Assembly: GCA_026415355.1 (NCBI GenBank)
Contig: JAOAHF010000003.1
Coordinates: forward strand, 1 to 64,000
Direction of reading: 5' to 3'
DNA length: 64,000 nucleotides
Source: Brevinematales bacterium
GTDB taxonomy: Bacteria; Spirochaetota; Brevinematia; DTOW01
The notes under the pieces were generated by a model. That model saw only the letters and a list, made by a program, of their open reading frames with translations. It was not told the origin of the DNA and did no database searches. Below, in pieces: positions 1 through 8,512 of the stretch. How positions within the stretch are numbered: position 1 is the stretch's first letter; every line of letters begins with the position of its first letter. The position numbers were made by a program, and so were the translations under genes.

Positions 1-26
1 TTGTATACATCCCTCTCAATACCCAT
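1..26 (-). CDS. 5' end of a gene running off the window
   Basis: Reading leftwards, an ATG at 26 follows a strong Shine-Dalgarno (AGGAGG, about 8 nt upstream, near 35-40) and opens eight codons, MGIERDVY, before the window edge. The strong ribosome binding site is the main support. It would be divergent from the DUF4914 gene at 215, with the 188-nt gap holding both promoters. The fragment is too short to identify. Confidence 0.55.
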
Positions 27-214
27 CTCGTACCCCTCCTATTAAAAATTTCGGAGTATTATACCCTTCCTTGAGATCTCAGTATCTGTATCCTGAGTTA
101 TAATAAACTGATCTGAGTTCTATAACTATAATTCCAAAATTCATTTTAAAATAACTTCAATTACTTGGATTTTCTAACGTTAATACATTAAAATAAACCA
201 AAGGAAGGTATTTT

Positions 215-2131
215 ATGATAGACATAAAAGATTTTTTGTCAAAAGTAGAAGTTCCTGAATGGATTGAGGATATACTTACTAACGCTAAAAGCACAAAAGT
301 AGCACTAACACTTCAAGATTTATACGATTTAACAACAGAAGGAATGGTAAATGGCAGTAAAAAGGTATCATATGAAGTAGATGGGAAAGGAATCATTGAC
401 GAAGCAGTGGTAATAAAGGTAAAGAATGGTATAACAGTAAACTATATCGAACCTTATATGAGAAGAAGAGACCCTAATAGTATGCTAATAGGAGATGAAC
501 TTCCAACCGACAAACCTAGATTTAGAGATGTTATAGGTTATGACTTTTCTGTACTAAGAAAAGAAACTTTCGAATGGTTAAAGAAACAAGATTTAGCAAC
601 ATTTGTATTTGGAGTAGGACAACTTGATCTTGGAATATATGGAATAGTTATAGCTCCCTCAAACGCAGGTTTCTTTGGTCTTGCATTAGGCACCTTACAG
701 AGGATTGAGGATGTTAGTAAATTCAGTGTTAGAAAAAAGATAAGAATAGCTCTGTACGTATCTCCACCATTTAGACACACTATCTTCGGTGGAAAACAAA
801 GAGTAGTACATTACAGAAGTGAAGATTTACATGAAATTTTCAGCTATAATCTCTATCCAGGTCCAAGTGCTAAGAAAGGTGTATATTCAGCATTACTAGA
901 TATAGGAGAAAAAGAAGAATGGCTTACTTTACATGCATCAAGTGTACTGGTAATAACTCCGTATGGTAACAGAGTTGGATTTCTACACGAAGGGGCAAGT
1001 GGTGGAGGTAAAAGTGAAATGAATGAAAACATACATAGAAGTGAAGATGGAACAATACCATTCGCATATCATACTATCACAGGAGAGAGAATAAAACTAT
1101 CCCTACCGATATCTTGTAAATTAAGACCAATATCAGATGATATGACTATGTCTCATCCATCAATACAAAATAATGATGGAGGATTAGTAATAGTCGATGG
1201 AGAAAATGGATGGTTCATAAGAGTAGATCACATAACAAAATATGGCACCGATCCAGACATAGAAAAATTATCAATATACCCTCAAAGACCTTTACTCTTT
1301 CTAAACATAGACGCCAAACCATTTTCGACAGCATTACTATGGGAACACATAGAAGATGAACCAGGTAAACCGTGCCCTAACCCCAGATTCGTTGTAGGAA
1401 GAGAACTAATAAATGGTATCATAACTAAACCAACCTATATTCATGTCAGAAGCTTTGGTATAAGAACACCACCTTGTACTAAAGATAAACCAACTTACGG
1501 GATAGTTGGAACTTTTCATATTTTACCACCTGCGATAGCTTGGATATGGAGGCTTGTCGCTCCGAGAGGGCATGCAAATCCAAGTATAGTAGGACAAGGT
1601 ATGGGAATAGAGGCAGAAGGAGTAGGATCTTATTGGCCTTTCGCAACTGGCAAGAAAGTCACTCACGCAAATCTATTACTGAAACAGATAATAAACACTC
1701 CAAGAGTAAAATATATAATCACCCCAAACCAACATATAGGGGCATGGAAAGTTGGCTTTTTCGCAGAATGGATTACAAGAGAATACCTTGCTAGAAGGGG
1801 AGGAGTTAGGTTCTCAAAAGAAGAATTAGTACCTTCAAGAGGAGTATTACTGGGATATTCTTTAAAAGAATTCATATTTGAAGGACAAGAAATAGACATA
1901 GGATTTGTAAGAACAGAACTACAACATTACGTAGGGGAAGATGCTTACGATGAAGGATATAAACAACTATATGAATTCTTCGTAAAAGAAACTCAACACT
2001 ATTACAGCTCACCCGAACTAGATCCTACAGGCAAAAAAATACTCTCATGCCTATACGATAAAGGTACTCTTAAAGATTTTGAAGACATACTAAAAATTGA
2101 TTCATTCATAGATCTTGATAAAACTGGTTAG
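215..2131 (+). CDS. DUF4914 family P-loop protein
   Basis: A 638-residue protein with no signal peptide or membrane segment, so cytoplasmic. Its N-terminus, length and overall pattern match the uncharacterised DUF4914 family as I remember it. A clear Walker A motif, GASGGGKS, sits at residues 260-267 after an acidic His-Glu pair (H258, E259), which points to nucleotide binding. Placement near PEP carboxykinase or HPr-kinase-like P-loop proteins would be an inference only. An AAGGAAGG ribosome binding site precedes the ATG. The gene stands alone: a hairpin follows the stop and the next gene has its own sigma-54 promoter. The substrate is unknown. Confidence 0.8.
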   Translation: MIDIKDFLSKVEVPEWIEDILTNAKSTKVALTLQDLYDLTTEGMVNGSKKVSYEVDGKGIIDEAVVIKVKNGITVNYIEPYMRRRDPNSMLIGDELPTDKPRFRDVIGYDFSVLRKETFEWLKKQDLATFVFGVGQLDLGIYGIVIAPSNAGFFGLALGTLQRIEDVSKFSVRKKIRIALYVSPPFRHTIFGGKQRVVHYRSEDLHEIFSYNLYPGPSAKKGVYSALLDIGEKEEWLTLHASSVLVITPYGNRVGFLHEGASGGGKSEMNENIHRSEDGTIPFAYHTITGERIKLSLPISCKLRPISDDMTMSHPSIQNNDGGLVIVDGENGWFIRVDHITKYGTDPDIEKLSIYPQRPLLFLNIDAKPFSTALLWEHIEDEPGKPCPNPRFVVGRELINGIITKPTYIHVRSFGIRTPPCTKDKPTYGIVGTFHILPPAIAWIWRLVAPRGHANPSIVGQGMGIEAEGVGSYWPFATGKKVTHANLLLKQIINTPRVKYIITPNQHIGAWKVGFFAEWITREYLARRGGVRFSKEELVPSRGVLLGYSLKEFIFEGQEIDIGFVRTELQHYVGEDAYDEGYKQLYEFFVKETQHYYSSPELDPTGKKILSCLYDKGTLKDFEDILKIDSFIDLDKTG

Positions 2132-2136
2132 ATCTG

Positions 2137-2165
2137 TTGCACAATTCTATTAACTAATTGTGCAA
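2137..2165 (+). terminator. hairpin after DUF4914 gene
   Basis: A perfect 10-bp inverted repeat (TTGCACAATT / AATTGTGCAA, arms 2137-2146 and 2156-2165) with a 9-nt loop lies 5 nt after the stop codon. The T-run after it is weak, so it may be a terminator or an mRNA 3'-end stabiliser. Confidence 0.5.
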
Positions 2166-2251
2166 ATTAGTGCTTTTCTAAATCCAAAATATTTTGGTAT
2201 AATTTATAATTATCCCCTTTATTATAAAGACTTAGTGAGTTTCTTATTTTA

Positions 2252-2268
2252 TGGCACATTTTTTGCAT
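2252..2268 (+). promoter_or_regulatory. sigma-54 (-24/-12) promoter of the amylase gene
   Basis: TGGCAC at 2252-2257 and TTGCAT at 2263-2268 match the sigma-54 consensus TGGCAC-N5-TTGCW, with the diagnostic 10 nt between the GG and GC pairs. A start of transcription near 2278 would give a short leader containing the AAGGAGG ribosome binding site at about 2282. RpoN itself is encoded at 13408. Sigma-54 needs an enhancer-binding ATPase, and none is encoded in the window. An extended -10 (TGGTATAAT, about 2195-2203) upstream may be an additional vegetative promoter. Confidence 0.8.
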
Positions 2269-2294
2269 AATTTCGCATAATAAGGAGGTAAAAT

Positions 2295-4538
2295 ATGAAG
2301 TCGCTCTTAAAGGTAACGTTATTAGCGCTCGTTGTGCTACTTGCGTTTGTGGGCGTAAGTAGCGCAAATAAAACACTAATAGTATATGTATACACCAACA
2401 GCAACCTTGCTAGTTGGCCAAGTATACAACTCTATTATTGGTTTCCTAACACAACCACCAGTGGATTTGTGAACAGAATCTCCAATTACCAACAGTGGTA
2501 TGTGTTTGTAATAACAAACATACCAAATCTAACAAATAGAATTGGATTAAAGTTAAGAAGTGATGCTAATTGGACCAGACAAGAACCAATAAAAAATGGC
2601 TACGATAGAATTGTAAGTTTACCATCTATCTACAGTGTTTCAAACACTGCTCATATTTATGTACATTCACCAGTAAATTGGTGGGAAACCTATGCTTGGT
2701 GGTTACCAAATGAAATTTCATTATATGAGAATCCTACTGCTTCCGCAGTAACAAACTATTTTGGTGCAACATACTCTGGAGGTACATACTATACAACTCA
2801 TTTTTCATTTTATGCTCCTAATGCTAGAAAAGTATATGTTGCTGGAGACTTCAATTCTTGGAACCCAACAAATACTCCTATGAGACTCTCTAGAAACAGA
2901 GAAATATGGTGGGCTGCTGTTAATAACACATCCCCAGGACAACAGTACAAATTTGTTGTTGAAAGGCATGATAGAACTCTTGTTTGGGTCTCTGATCCTG
3001 CCGCCAGAAAACAAGTACATTCTACTGGAAACTCCGTAATTGTATCTCAAGCATATACATGGGCCACTTGGACAAGACCTACTCATGACTACTATAACAT
3101 CTACCAAATCCACATAAGAACTTTCTTTACAAATGGTTCAGATTACAGTGGATGGGGTACATTCAACACTGCCATAAATATGTTTAACTACATCACTAAT
3201 TTAGGCATAACTGCTGTTGAACCTCTACCAATACAAGAGTTTGCAGGAGATCTATCTTGGGGTTACAACTACGTGTTTCATTACGCTCCTGAAACTTCTT
3301 ATGCGGGAGGAGGAACAAGCAGCGCAGGAACAAACATAATATCTCTCAAAAACTTTGTAAACGAAGCACATAAGAGAGGATTAGCAGTTATACTTGACTT
3401 GGTATTCAACCATCAGGGAGCAAGTGATGATCCAATAGCAATTTTTGATCCCGCAGCAGACTGGAACAACCCAGACACGTATTGGTACTCAGGTTCTACA
3501 CCTTGGGGACCAAGGTTTAACTATTCAAATCCAATGGTAAGAAAGTTCTTGGTTGACAGTGCAAGATACTTTATGGAGTTTTTTAGAGTTGATGGTTTCA
3601 GATTCGATGCAACTGCTTACATAAACAACTGGGACTTTATGCAATTTGTTACCGACAGTTTAAGAGCAATAGATTCAAGAGTATTACTCATAGCAGAACA
3701 TCTTCCAAATGATGCTTGGGTTACAAGGAAAAAAGCAGCAGGTGGTGCTGGTTTCGATTCTCAGTGGAATGTAAACCTTTCACATGAGCTCAAGAAACTA
3801 TTTACAAGTGGTCCTAGTACAGTAGATATTAATTCGATAGCAAATTACATTGTTGCGGATTACCTAAATAACGGTCTTGATAACCAAAGTCCAAACGGAT
3901 TATTCGCAATACAATATCATGTATCGCACGATGAAGCAGCAAATGGTAAACAAAGGCCATCTGCAGATTTGGTCAACAGAGGTAGTTGGGGTAACAGTGA
4001 ATATGACGCCCAAGGTCAAATGATAACAGCAGTAGCAACAGCAGTAATGGCCAGAGGAATACCAATGTTATTCTTTGGGGAAGAATTTTTAGAAGGTTAT
4101 TGGCCAAACAACCAAAAATGGTTTAGAGACGATGTACCAATAACATGGGCAAATCTTAATAATATACGAGCAACTAACACAATGAGAGCAGTTAGAGATC
4201 TCAACTGGATAAGAAGAAATAACGCGGCTGTAAGATTTGATCAAATAGGAGTACTACATATCAACAACACTGATAAAGTTATAGCATTTAGAAGAGGTTA
4301 CGGTACAGGAAGTGGAGATATATATGTCATAATTAACTATAATAAACAAAGCTACTCCAGTTATGGAATACCGTTCCCAAGTGCTGGAACTTGGAACCTA
4401 ATATTTGCGCATCCAAGTGGTGCATATGGCGACCCTTGGGCAGATGTATATCTAACAAATCCAGTTAACTATTCAGGTAGTGGTAACGTGAATATAAAAA
4501 TACCAGAATACGGCGTACTAATCTACAGAAAACAATAG
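2295..4538 (+). CDS. secreted GH13 alpha-amylase family enzyme with CBM48-like domain
   Basis: A 747-residue exported glycoside hydrolase acting on alpha-glucans such as starch or glycogen. An N-terminal signal peptide (about 1-24, ending VSSA) is followed by an aromatic-rich region that may bind carbohydrate, then a CBM48-like module around 165-225 (the VYVAGDFNSWNP motif), then the GH13 barrel. Visible catalytic residues are nucleophile D438 in GFRFDA, acid/base E468 in LLIAEHL, and H545-D546 in VSHDE. The domain order resembles branching enzymes and pullulanases, so the exact bond specificity is open. The ribosome binding site is AAGGAGG. Regulation is probably by sigma-54, which suggests a nutritional or stress signal rather than constitutive expression. 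Confidence 0.88.
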   Translation: MKSLLKVTLLALVVLLAFVGVSSANKTLIVYVYTNSNLASWPSIQLYYWFPNTTTSGFVNRISNYQQWYVFVITNIPNLTNRIGLKLRSDANWTRQEPIKNGYDRIVSLPSIYSVSNTAHIYVHSPVNWWETYAWWLPNEISLYENPTASAVTNYFGATYSGGTYYTTHFSFYAPNARKVYVAGDFNSWNPTNTPMRLSRNREIWWAAVNNTSPGQQYKFVVERHDRTLVWVSDPAARKQVHSTGNSVIVSQAYTWATWTRPTHDYYNIYQIHIRTFFTNGSDYSGWGTFNTAINMFNYITNLGITAVEPLPIQEFAGDLSWGYNYVFHYAPETSYAGGGTSSAGTNIISLKNFVNEAHKRGLAVILDLVFNHQGASDDPIAIFDPAADWNNPDTYWYSGSTPWGPRFNYSNPMVRKFLVDSARYFMEFFRVDGFRFDATAYINNWDFMQFVTDSLRAIDSRVLLIAEHLPNDAWVTRKKAAGGAGFDSQWNVNLSHELKKLFTSGPSTVDINSIANYIVADYLNNGLDNQSPNGLFAIQYHVSHDEAANGKQRPSADLVNRGSWGNSEYDAQGQMITAVATAVMARGIPMLFFGEEFLEGYWPNNQKWFRDDVPITWANLNNIRATNTMRAVRDLNWIRRNNAAVRFDQIGVLHINNTDKVIAFRRGYGTGSGDIYVIINYNKQSYSSYGIPFPSAGTWNLIFAHPSGAYGDPWADVYLTNPVNYSGSGNVNIKIPEYGVLIYRKQ

Positions 4539-4547
4539 TTTTCTATA

Positions 4548-4567
4548 AGGGGGATGCTTATCCCCCT
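4548..4567 (+). terminator. GC-rich hairpin after the amylase gene
   Basis: An 8-bp perfect stem (AGGGGGAT / ATCCCCCT) closed by a GCTT tetraloop starts 9 nt after the amylase stop. It lacks a clear T-run, so it may stabilise the mRNA end or act as a weak terminator. The remaining ~270 nt to the next gene hold no further ORF. A plausible promoter, TTGAAT-N18-CATAAT, lies about 20 nt before the ribosome binding site of the gene at 4841. Confidence 0.55.
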
Positions 4568-4840
4568 CAACAACTAAATCCATTACCTAACTAAAAATTA
4601 CACCATTCACTTTCTGCTATTCTCTCTTCACATCCAGAGAACAAAAATTCAAGTTTGGTGAAATCTATTTCCTACCAAACATGTGTAACATCCTATACAA
4701 TCATTACCAAAAAATATAGTAACCGTACTAACATATCTAAAAAATTTTCTCTTTAGATCTAAACTTTATAGTTTTAAGCTCCTTGTAGTTGAATAAAAAA
4801 TTTATAACCTTACATAATTTACCGAGTAAGGAGGTAATGT

Positions 4841-5080
4841 ATGGATCCTATGATTCCTGAAATAATGGATAGATTAAGAAATATCATCAATGAAACTCAA
4901 ATACTTGAAAACCAAGTTCAAAGACTAAAGGACATAGTAGTAAGCTCTGAACATGAACTTCTGAAGATAAAGGAAGGTGTACTTGAAGGTTTCCATTACA
5001 TAAACTCAAAGGTAAACAATCTTGAAAAAGTGATTATGGAGATAAATTCAAAAGTTGATAAGCTTTTAGAGAAAAAATGA
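4841..5080 (+). CDS. small coiled-coil protein upstream of murG
   Basis: A 79-residue cytoplasmic protein with no signal or membrane segment. Most of its length shows heptad spacing of Leu, Ile and Val between charged residues, so a coiled-coil rod is likely. It has a strong AAGGAGG ribosome binding site, and its stop codon overlaps the murG start in an ATGA junction, so the two are translationally coupled. I do not recognise the family. Coupling to murG hints at a role in cell-wall synthesis or division, perhaps as a scaffold, but that rests on context alone. Confidence 0.75.
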   Translation: MDPMIPEIMDRLRNIINETQILENQVQRLKDIVVSSEHELLKIKEGVLEGFHYINSKVNNLEKVIMEINSKVDKLLEKK

Positions 5081-6153
5081 ACATAATTATAGTATCAGGT
5101 GGTACTGGAGGACATATATCTCCAGGTATATCTCTATATAACTCATTAAAGCAAAAGGGACATAATGTTATTTTCATAACAAACTCTCATGCTCTTAAAT
5201 TTCCTATAGTTGGAAAAAATGTAAATAAAAATGATATTATTACAATATCAATATCCAAAGGTTTATCAAAAAATCTTATAAGAAATCTTGTTGTATTCTG
5301 GGAATTCATAATATCTCTTTTTGAGGCCATAAAAGTCATAATATCTACCAAAACTGATCTTATTTTACTTACAGGTGGATATGTTTCAGGTCCTGTAGGA
5401 ATAGCAGGTATTATTACTGGAAAACCTATAATTGTATTTGAGCAAAACTCAGTAATGGGCATAACAAACAAAATATTATCAATATTCGCAAAAAAAGTTA
5501 TACTAACATTCCCTCTTAACAAAGTTAAAAAATACAGAAAAAACTTCGAAAGGATAGGAAACCCTATAAGATACTCCGAAGAAGATATAATATTCAAGAA
5601 TTACGCCAAGAATACCTTTGGTTTCAATGGAGAAGACAAAGTAGTAGGAATAATATTAGGAAGCCAAGGAGCAAAAAGAGTAAATGAAATAATATCAGAA
5701 AACATTAAGAAACTTACAGAGATGTATAAAGTTATATGGATAACTGGGAATGATTACTATGAAGATATATCAAGCAAATTCAGTTCTATACCAAATCTAA
5801 AGTTATTCCCATTTATGACAGATGTAAACATATTTTTCAGCGCAGTTGATGTCGTAATAACAAGAGGTGGAGCAAGTACTCTTTCCGAAATTGCATTCTT
5901 TGGAGTTCCTCCTATAATAATTCCTTTTCCATATGCTGCTAACAACCATCAATACTACAATGGATTATTCTTCGAATCAAGGGGAGCTGGCATAGTAATA
6001 GAAGAAAGAGAATTAACATACCAAAAACTTATCGAAGCCTTAGAATTAGTTTTCAAAAACTACGACATATTCAAAACAAATGTAAAAAAACTGTTTCCAC
6101 CAAAAACCACAGAAACAATAGTATCCACAGTACTCCAGTTAATCTCAAATTAA
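5077..6153 (+). CDS. murG: UDP-GlcNAc:lipid I N-acetylglucosamine transferase MurG
   Basis: A 358-residue GT28 glycosyltransferase that adds GlcNAc to lipid I to make lipid II on the inner face of the cytoplasmic membrane. Diagnostic motifs are the N-terminal glycine loop SGGTGGHISPG, the EQNSVMGITNK segment, GNPIR, the second-domain LGSQGAKRVNE loop, and the UDP-GlcNAc-binding region ITRGGASTLSE followed by PFPYAANNHQ. Length is normal for the family. It overlaps the preceding coiled-coil gene by 4 nt. murG usually lies in a division and cell-wall cluster; here that cluster is dispersed, with murD at 52 kb and murI at 24 kb. Confidence 0.95.
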   Translation: MNIIIVSGGTGGHISPGISLYNSLKQKGHNVIFITNSHALKFPIVGKNVNKNDIITISISKGLSKNLIRNLVVFWEFIISLFEAIKVIISTKTDLILLTGGYVSGPVGIAGIITGKPIIVFEQNSVMGITNKILSIFAKKVILTFPLNKVKKYRKNFERIGNPIRYSEEDIIFKNYAKNTFGFNGEDKVVGIILGSQGAKRVNEIISENIKKLTEMYKVIWITGNDYYEDISSKFSSIPNLKLFPFMTDVNIFFSAVDVVITRGGASTLSEIAFFGVPPIIIPFPYAANNHQYYNGLFFESRGAGIVIEERELTYQKLIEALELVFKNYDIFKTNVKKLFPPKTTETIVSTVLQLISN

Positions 6154-6278
6154 ACTACATCATTCAACTTTAAAAACTTACAGTAGTATTAACGAAAGAC
6201 AAAACTTACTTTAAATTTTATTGCAACCCACAAATAAATATGGTTTACTGAATACTACCAAACTCTAAAGGGAATCAA

Positions 6279-7172
6279 CTAGCTAACTTTAAGTCCATAT
6301 TTTATCATTGCTTCTTTCAATTTCTGGACATTAGATTCAGATAATTCAGTAAGAGGTAATCTTAAACTACCATCTTTTATGATACCTACTAACTCCATAG
6401 CTTTCTTAATGGGTATAGGATTCGTCTCTAAGAACAGTACTCGATTTAGTATTTGTAGTTTTCTGTCAATTTCTTCTGCTTTTTTTACATCCCCTTTTAA
6501 ATACGAATTTATCATATCTGAAACATCTCTTGGTACTAAGTTTGCGGTAACCGATATCGCACCTACTCCACCTATCTTGAGTATAGGCAAATTTATACTA
6601 TCATCTCCTGATATAAGAGCGAAATCTGGCTTACCAACAAACTCAAGAATGTCCATACATTGTTTTATATTACCTGATGCTTCTTTTACCCCTATCACAT
6701 TAGGATTTTTCTTAACTATTTCAGCTAACGTTTGAGGCTCAATGTTTATTACAGTTCTACTAGGTACATTATAGGCTATTATTGGAAAACCTCCTGTCTT
6801 TTTTGACACTTCCGTAAAATGCTCAACAAGTCCTCTTTGAGTCGGTTTATTGTAATATGGTGCTATAACAAGTGCAGCATCTGCTTTAGCCTTCTTTGCT
6901 TCATTAGTAAAGTAAATAGTTTCATTTGTTGAGTTAGTCCCAGTCCCAGCAACAATAGGTATCCTACCATTAGCTTTTTTAACAACAAACTCTATAACCT
7001 TTACATGTTCATCGTAACTTAATGTCGGAGATTCTCCTGTAGTTCCACAAGCAACTATTACGTCAGTTTTATTCTCTATGTGAAATTCAACAAGGTATTC
7101 AAGAGTCTCCCAATCTACTTCATTTCCTTTCTTGAATGGTGTTATAAGAGCAACCATTGATCCCTTAAACAT
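6279..7172 (-). CDS. dapA: 4-hydroxy-tetrahydrodipicolinate synthase
   Basis: A 297-residue enzyme condensing pyruvate with aspartate semialdehyde, the first committed step towards diaminopimelate and lysine. Family signatures are GTTGESPTL near the N-terminus, the catalytic tyrosine in IAYNVPSRT, and the Schiff-base lysine in GVKEASGN. I start at the ATG at 7172 because a GGAGG at 7178-7182 sits 5 nt before it; an in-frame GTG four codons upstream overlaps that ribosome binding site. It is monocistronic in this window. Together with lysC at 48 kb it covers two steps of the same pathway. Confidence 0.94.
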   Translation of the reverse strand: MFKGSMVALITPFKKGNEVDWETLEYLVEFHIENKTDVIVACGTTGESPTLSYDEHVKVIEFVVKKANGRIPIVAGTGTNSTNETIYFTNEAKKAKADAALVIAPYYNKPTQRGLVEHFTEVSKKTGGFPIIAYNVPSRTVINIEPQTLAEIVKKNPNVIGVKEASGNIKQCMDILEFVGKPDFALISGDDSINLPILKIGGVGAISVTANLVPRDVSDMINSYLKGDVKKAEEIDRKLQILNRVLFLETNPIPIKKAMELVGIIKDGSLRLPLTELSESNVQKLKEAMIKYGLKVS

Positions 7173-7381
7173 AAACACCTCCACTTCTCTAAAAATGTTA
7201 AATTATATACATTATACAATTCCAATATAAGTCTTGAAAACCAATAAAATCAAAAGCTATTAATAATCCCGATACACACAAAAGTATTCTTACAAATCCC
7301 TAATAAAGAGTATCAAAGACATACAATCATATTCACCATTGCATTAAAAATAAAATATCTCTATTAAAAAGATACCTAAAA

Positions 7382-7924
7382 CTACTCTTTCAAAAAATTA
7401 CCATAGTAAAATATTTCGATATCATACTCTTCTATTTGGTTGTTCCAATCATCGTACACTATTGAATATATATTTTCATAAGAATTTCTGATTTGAAAAG
7501 TATCCTTATAATAACTACTTAGGTGCTCATAAACATCGAAAATGTACAAATTTAACTTATCAGTCCCAGATACCGTGGGAAATAAATTTTGAAAGAACCA
7601 ACTATAAACTAAACATCCAAAAATCACAACAACTATAGAAAACACAACGAATGATAGTAACCCAAATCCCCTACAAATTAGTTTAAAACTAAACCTCAAT
7701 CTAACGTTCTCAAAAGAAATTCCTCGATTAGGCAACTTAACTTCCGTCAATAATTTGTATTTTTGATCTTGTATACTCTTTATACCTTTTAAAAATCTAC
7801 TAACTCTGTGTAAATAAATATCACAATATTTACAATTTACTACATGCTCTAATATCTCCCCATCAAGCTCAGTACCATCAAGTAAATTCAAAAATATTTT
7901 CTCGTGAATCACTTTATGTTTCAT
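7382..7924 (-). CDS. anti-sigma factor-like membrane protein with zinc-binding motif
   Basis: A 180-residue protein encoded directly after, and overlapping by 11 nt, an ECF sigma factor. Around residues 25-35 it carries H-x3-C-x2-C (HVVNCKYC), the core of the zinc-binding anti-sigma domain. One hydrophobic transmembrane segment lies near residues 85-110, followed by an extracytoplasmic tail of about 70 residues that could be the sensor. I use the ATG at 7924; the preceding TTG at 7927 is less likely. The expected role is to hold the sigma factor at the membrane until a signal releases it. The zinc motif and gene order support this, but the outer domain is not recognisable. Confidence 0.75.
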   Translation of the reverse strand: MKHKVIHEKIFLNLLDGTELDGEILEHVVNCKYCDIYLHRVSRFLKGIKSIQDQKYKLLTEVKLPNRGISFENVRLRFSFKLICRGFGLLSFVVFSIVVVIFGCLVYSWFFQNLFPTVSGTDKLNLYIFDVYEHLSSYYKDTFQIRNSYENIYSIVYDDWNNQIEEYDIEIFYYGNFLKE

Positions 7925-8408
7925 CAATTTCTCCTATTATTTTTCTGATCTTGTCTCTTGCCCTAAAAAGTCTAATCTTACAATTATTTTCAGAAATACC
8001 TAGTATCTCAGAAATCTCTTTCAAACTTCTTCTATCAATATAAAACATCGTAAAAACATCTCTATATCTTTTTGGTAGTTTATTTACCACTTCCAAAGCA
8101 AATTCTAAATCTTTATCTTCACACAGAGATTCTTGGTACGGAATATCTCCATCAAGCTCGACAAAAAGTCTTTTCTGCTTTTTAATATTATTCATATAAG
8201 ATCTCAACACATTTCTAGCTATACTAAATATCCAGTTTCTAACCTTATTCTTATCTCTCAGAGAGTACCTATATTGCCATGCAAGTAGAAAAGTTTTATT
8301 TACAAGTTCTTCAACATCATTATATTTTACACCATTCGACAAAAAGTATCCTATAGTCATACCTTTAACTTCCTCAAAGATCTCTTCAAAAAATTCTTTT
8401 TCATCCAT
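7914..8408 (-). CDS. ECF-type sigma-70 family RNA polymerase sigma factor
   Basis: A 164-residue group IV sigma factor. Region 2 covers about 25-90 (the WQYRYSLRDKNKVRNWIFSIARNVLRSY stretch is the -10-binding helix), and region 4 covers about 105-160 with a helix-turn-helix around LKEISEILGISENNCKIRLFRARDKIR. There is no region 1 or 3, as usual for ECF factors. The promoter places a TATCAT box 7 nt before the ATG and there is no Shine-Dalgarno, so the mRNA is probably leaderless. The coupled downstream gene encodes its likely anti-sigma factor. The regulon is unknown, and I see no obvious autoregulatory ECF promoter. Confidence 0.9.
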   Translation of the reverse strand: MDEKEFFEEIFEEVKGMTIGYFLSNGVKYNDVEELVNKTFLLAWQYRYSLRDKNKVRNWIFSIARNVLRSYMNNIKKQKRLFVELDGDIPYQESLCEDKDLEFALEVVNKLPKRYRDVFTMFYIDRRSLKEISEILGISENNCKIRLFRARDKIRKIIGEIDET

Positions 8409-8415
8409 TTTTCAT

Positions 8416-8444
8416 ATGATACTAAAAAGACAAATAGGTTACAA
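8416..8444 (-). promoter_or_regulatory. vegetative promoter of the ECF sigma gene, leaderless
   Basis: Read on the minus strand, TTGTAA (8439-8444), a 17-nt spacer and TATCAT (8416-8421), with 7 nt to the ATG at 8408. Transcription would start at or next to the start codon. Confidence 0.6.
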
Positions 8445-8512
8445 AATTACATTGTGATAATGTCACTTGATATTTACAAAGTAGAATATTTATATTTACT
8501 GCAAAGTACTAT

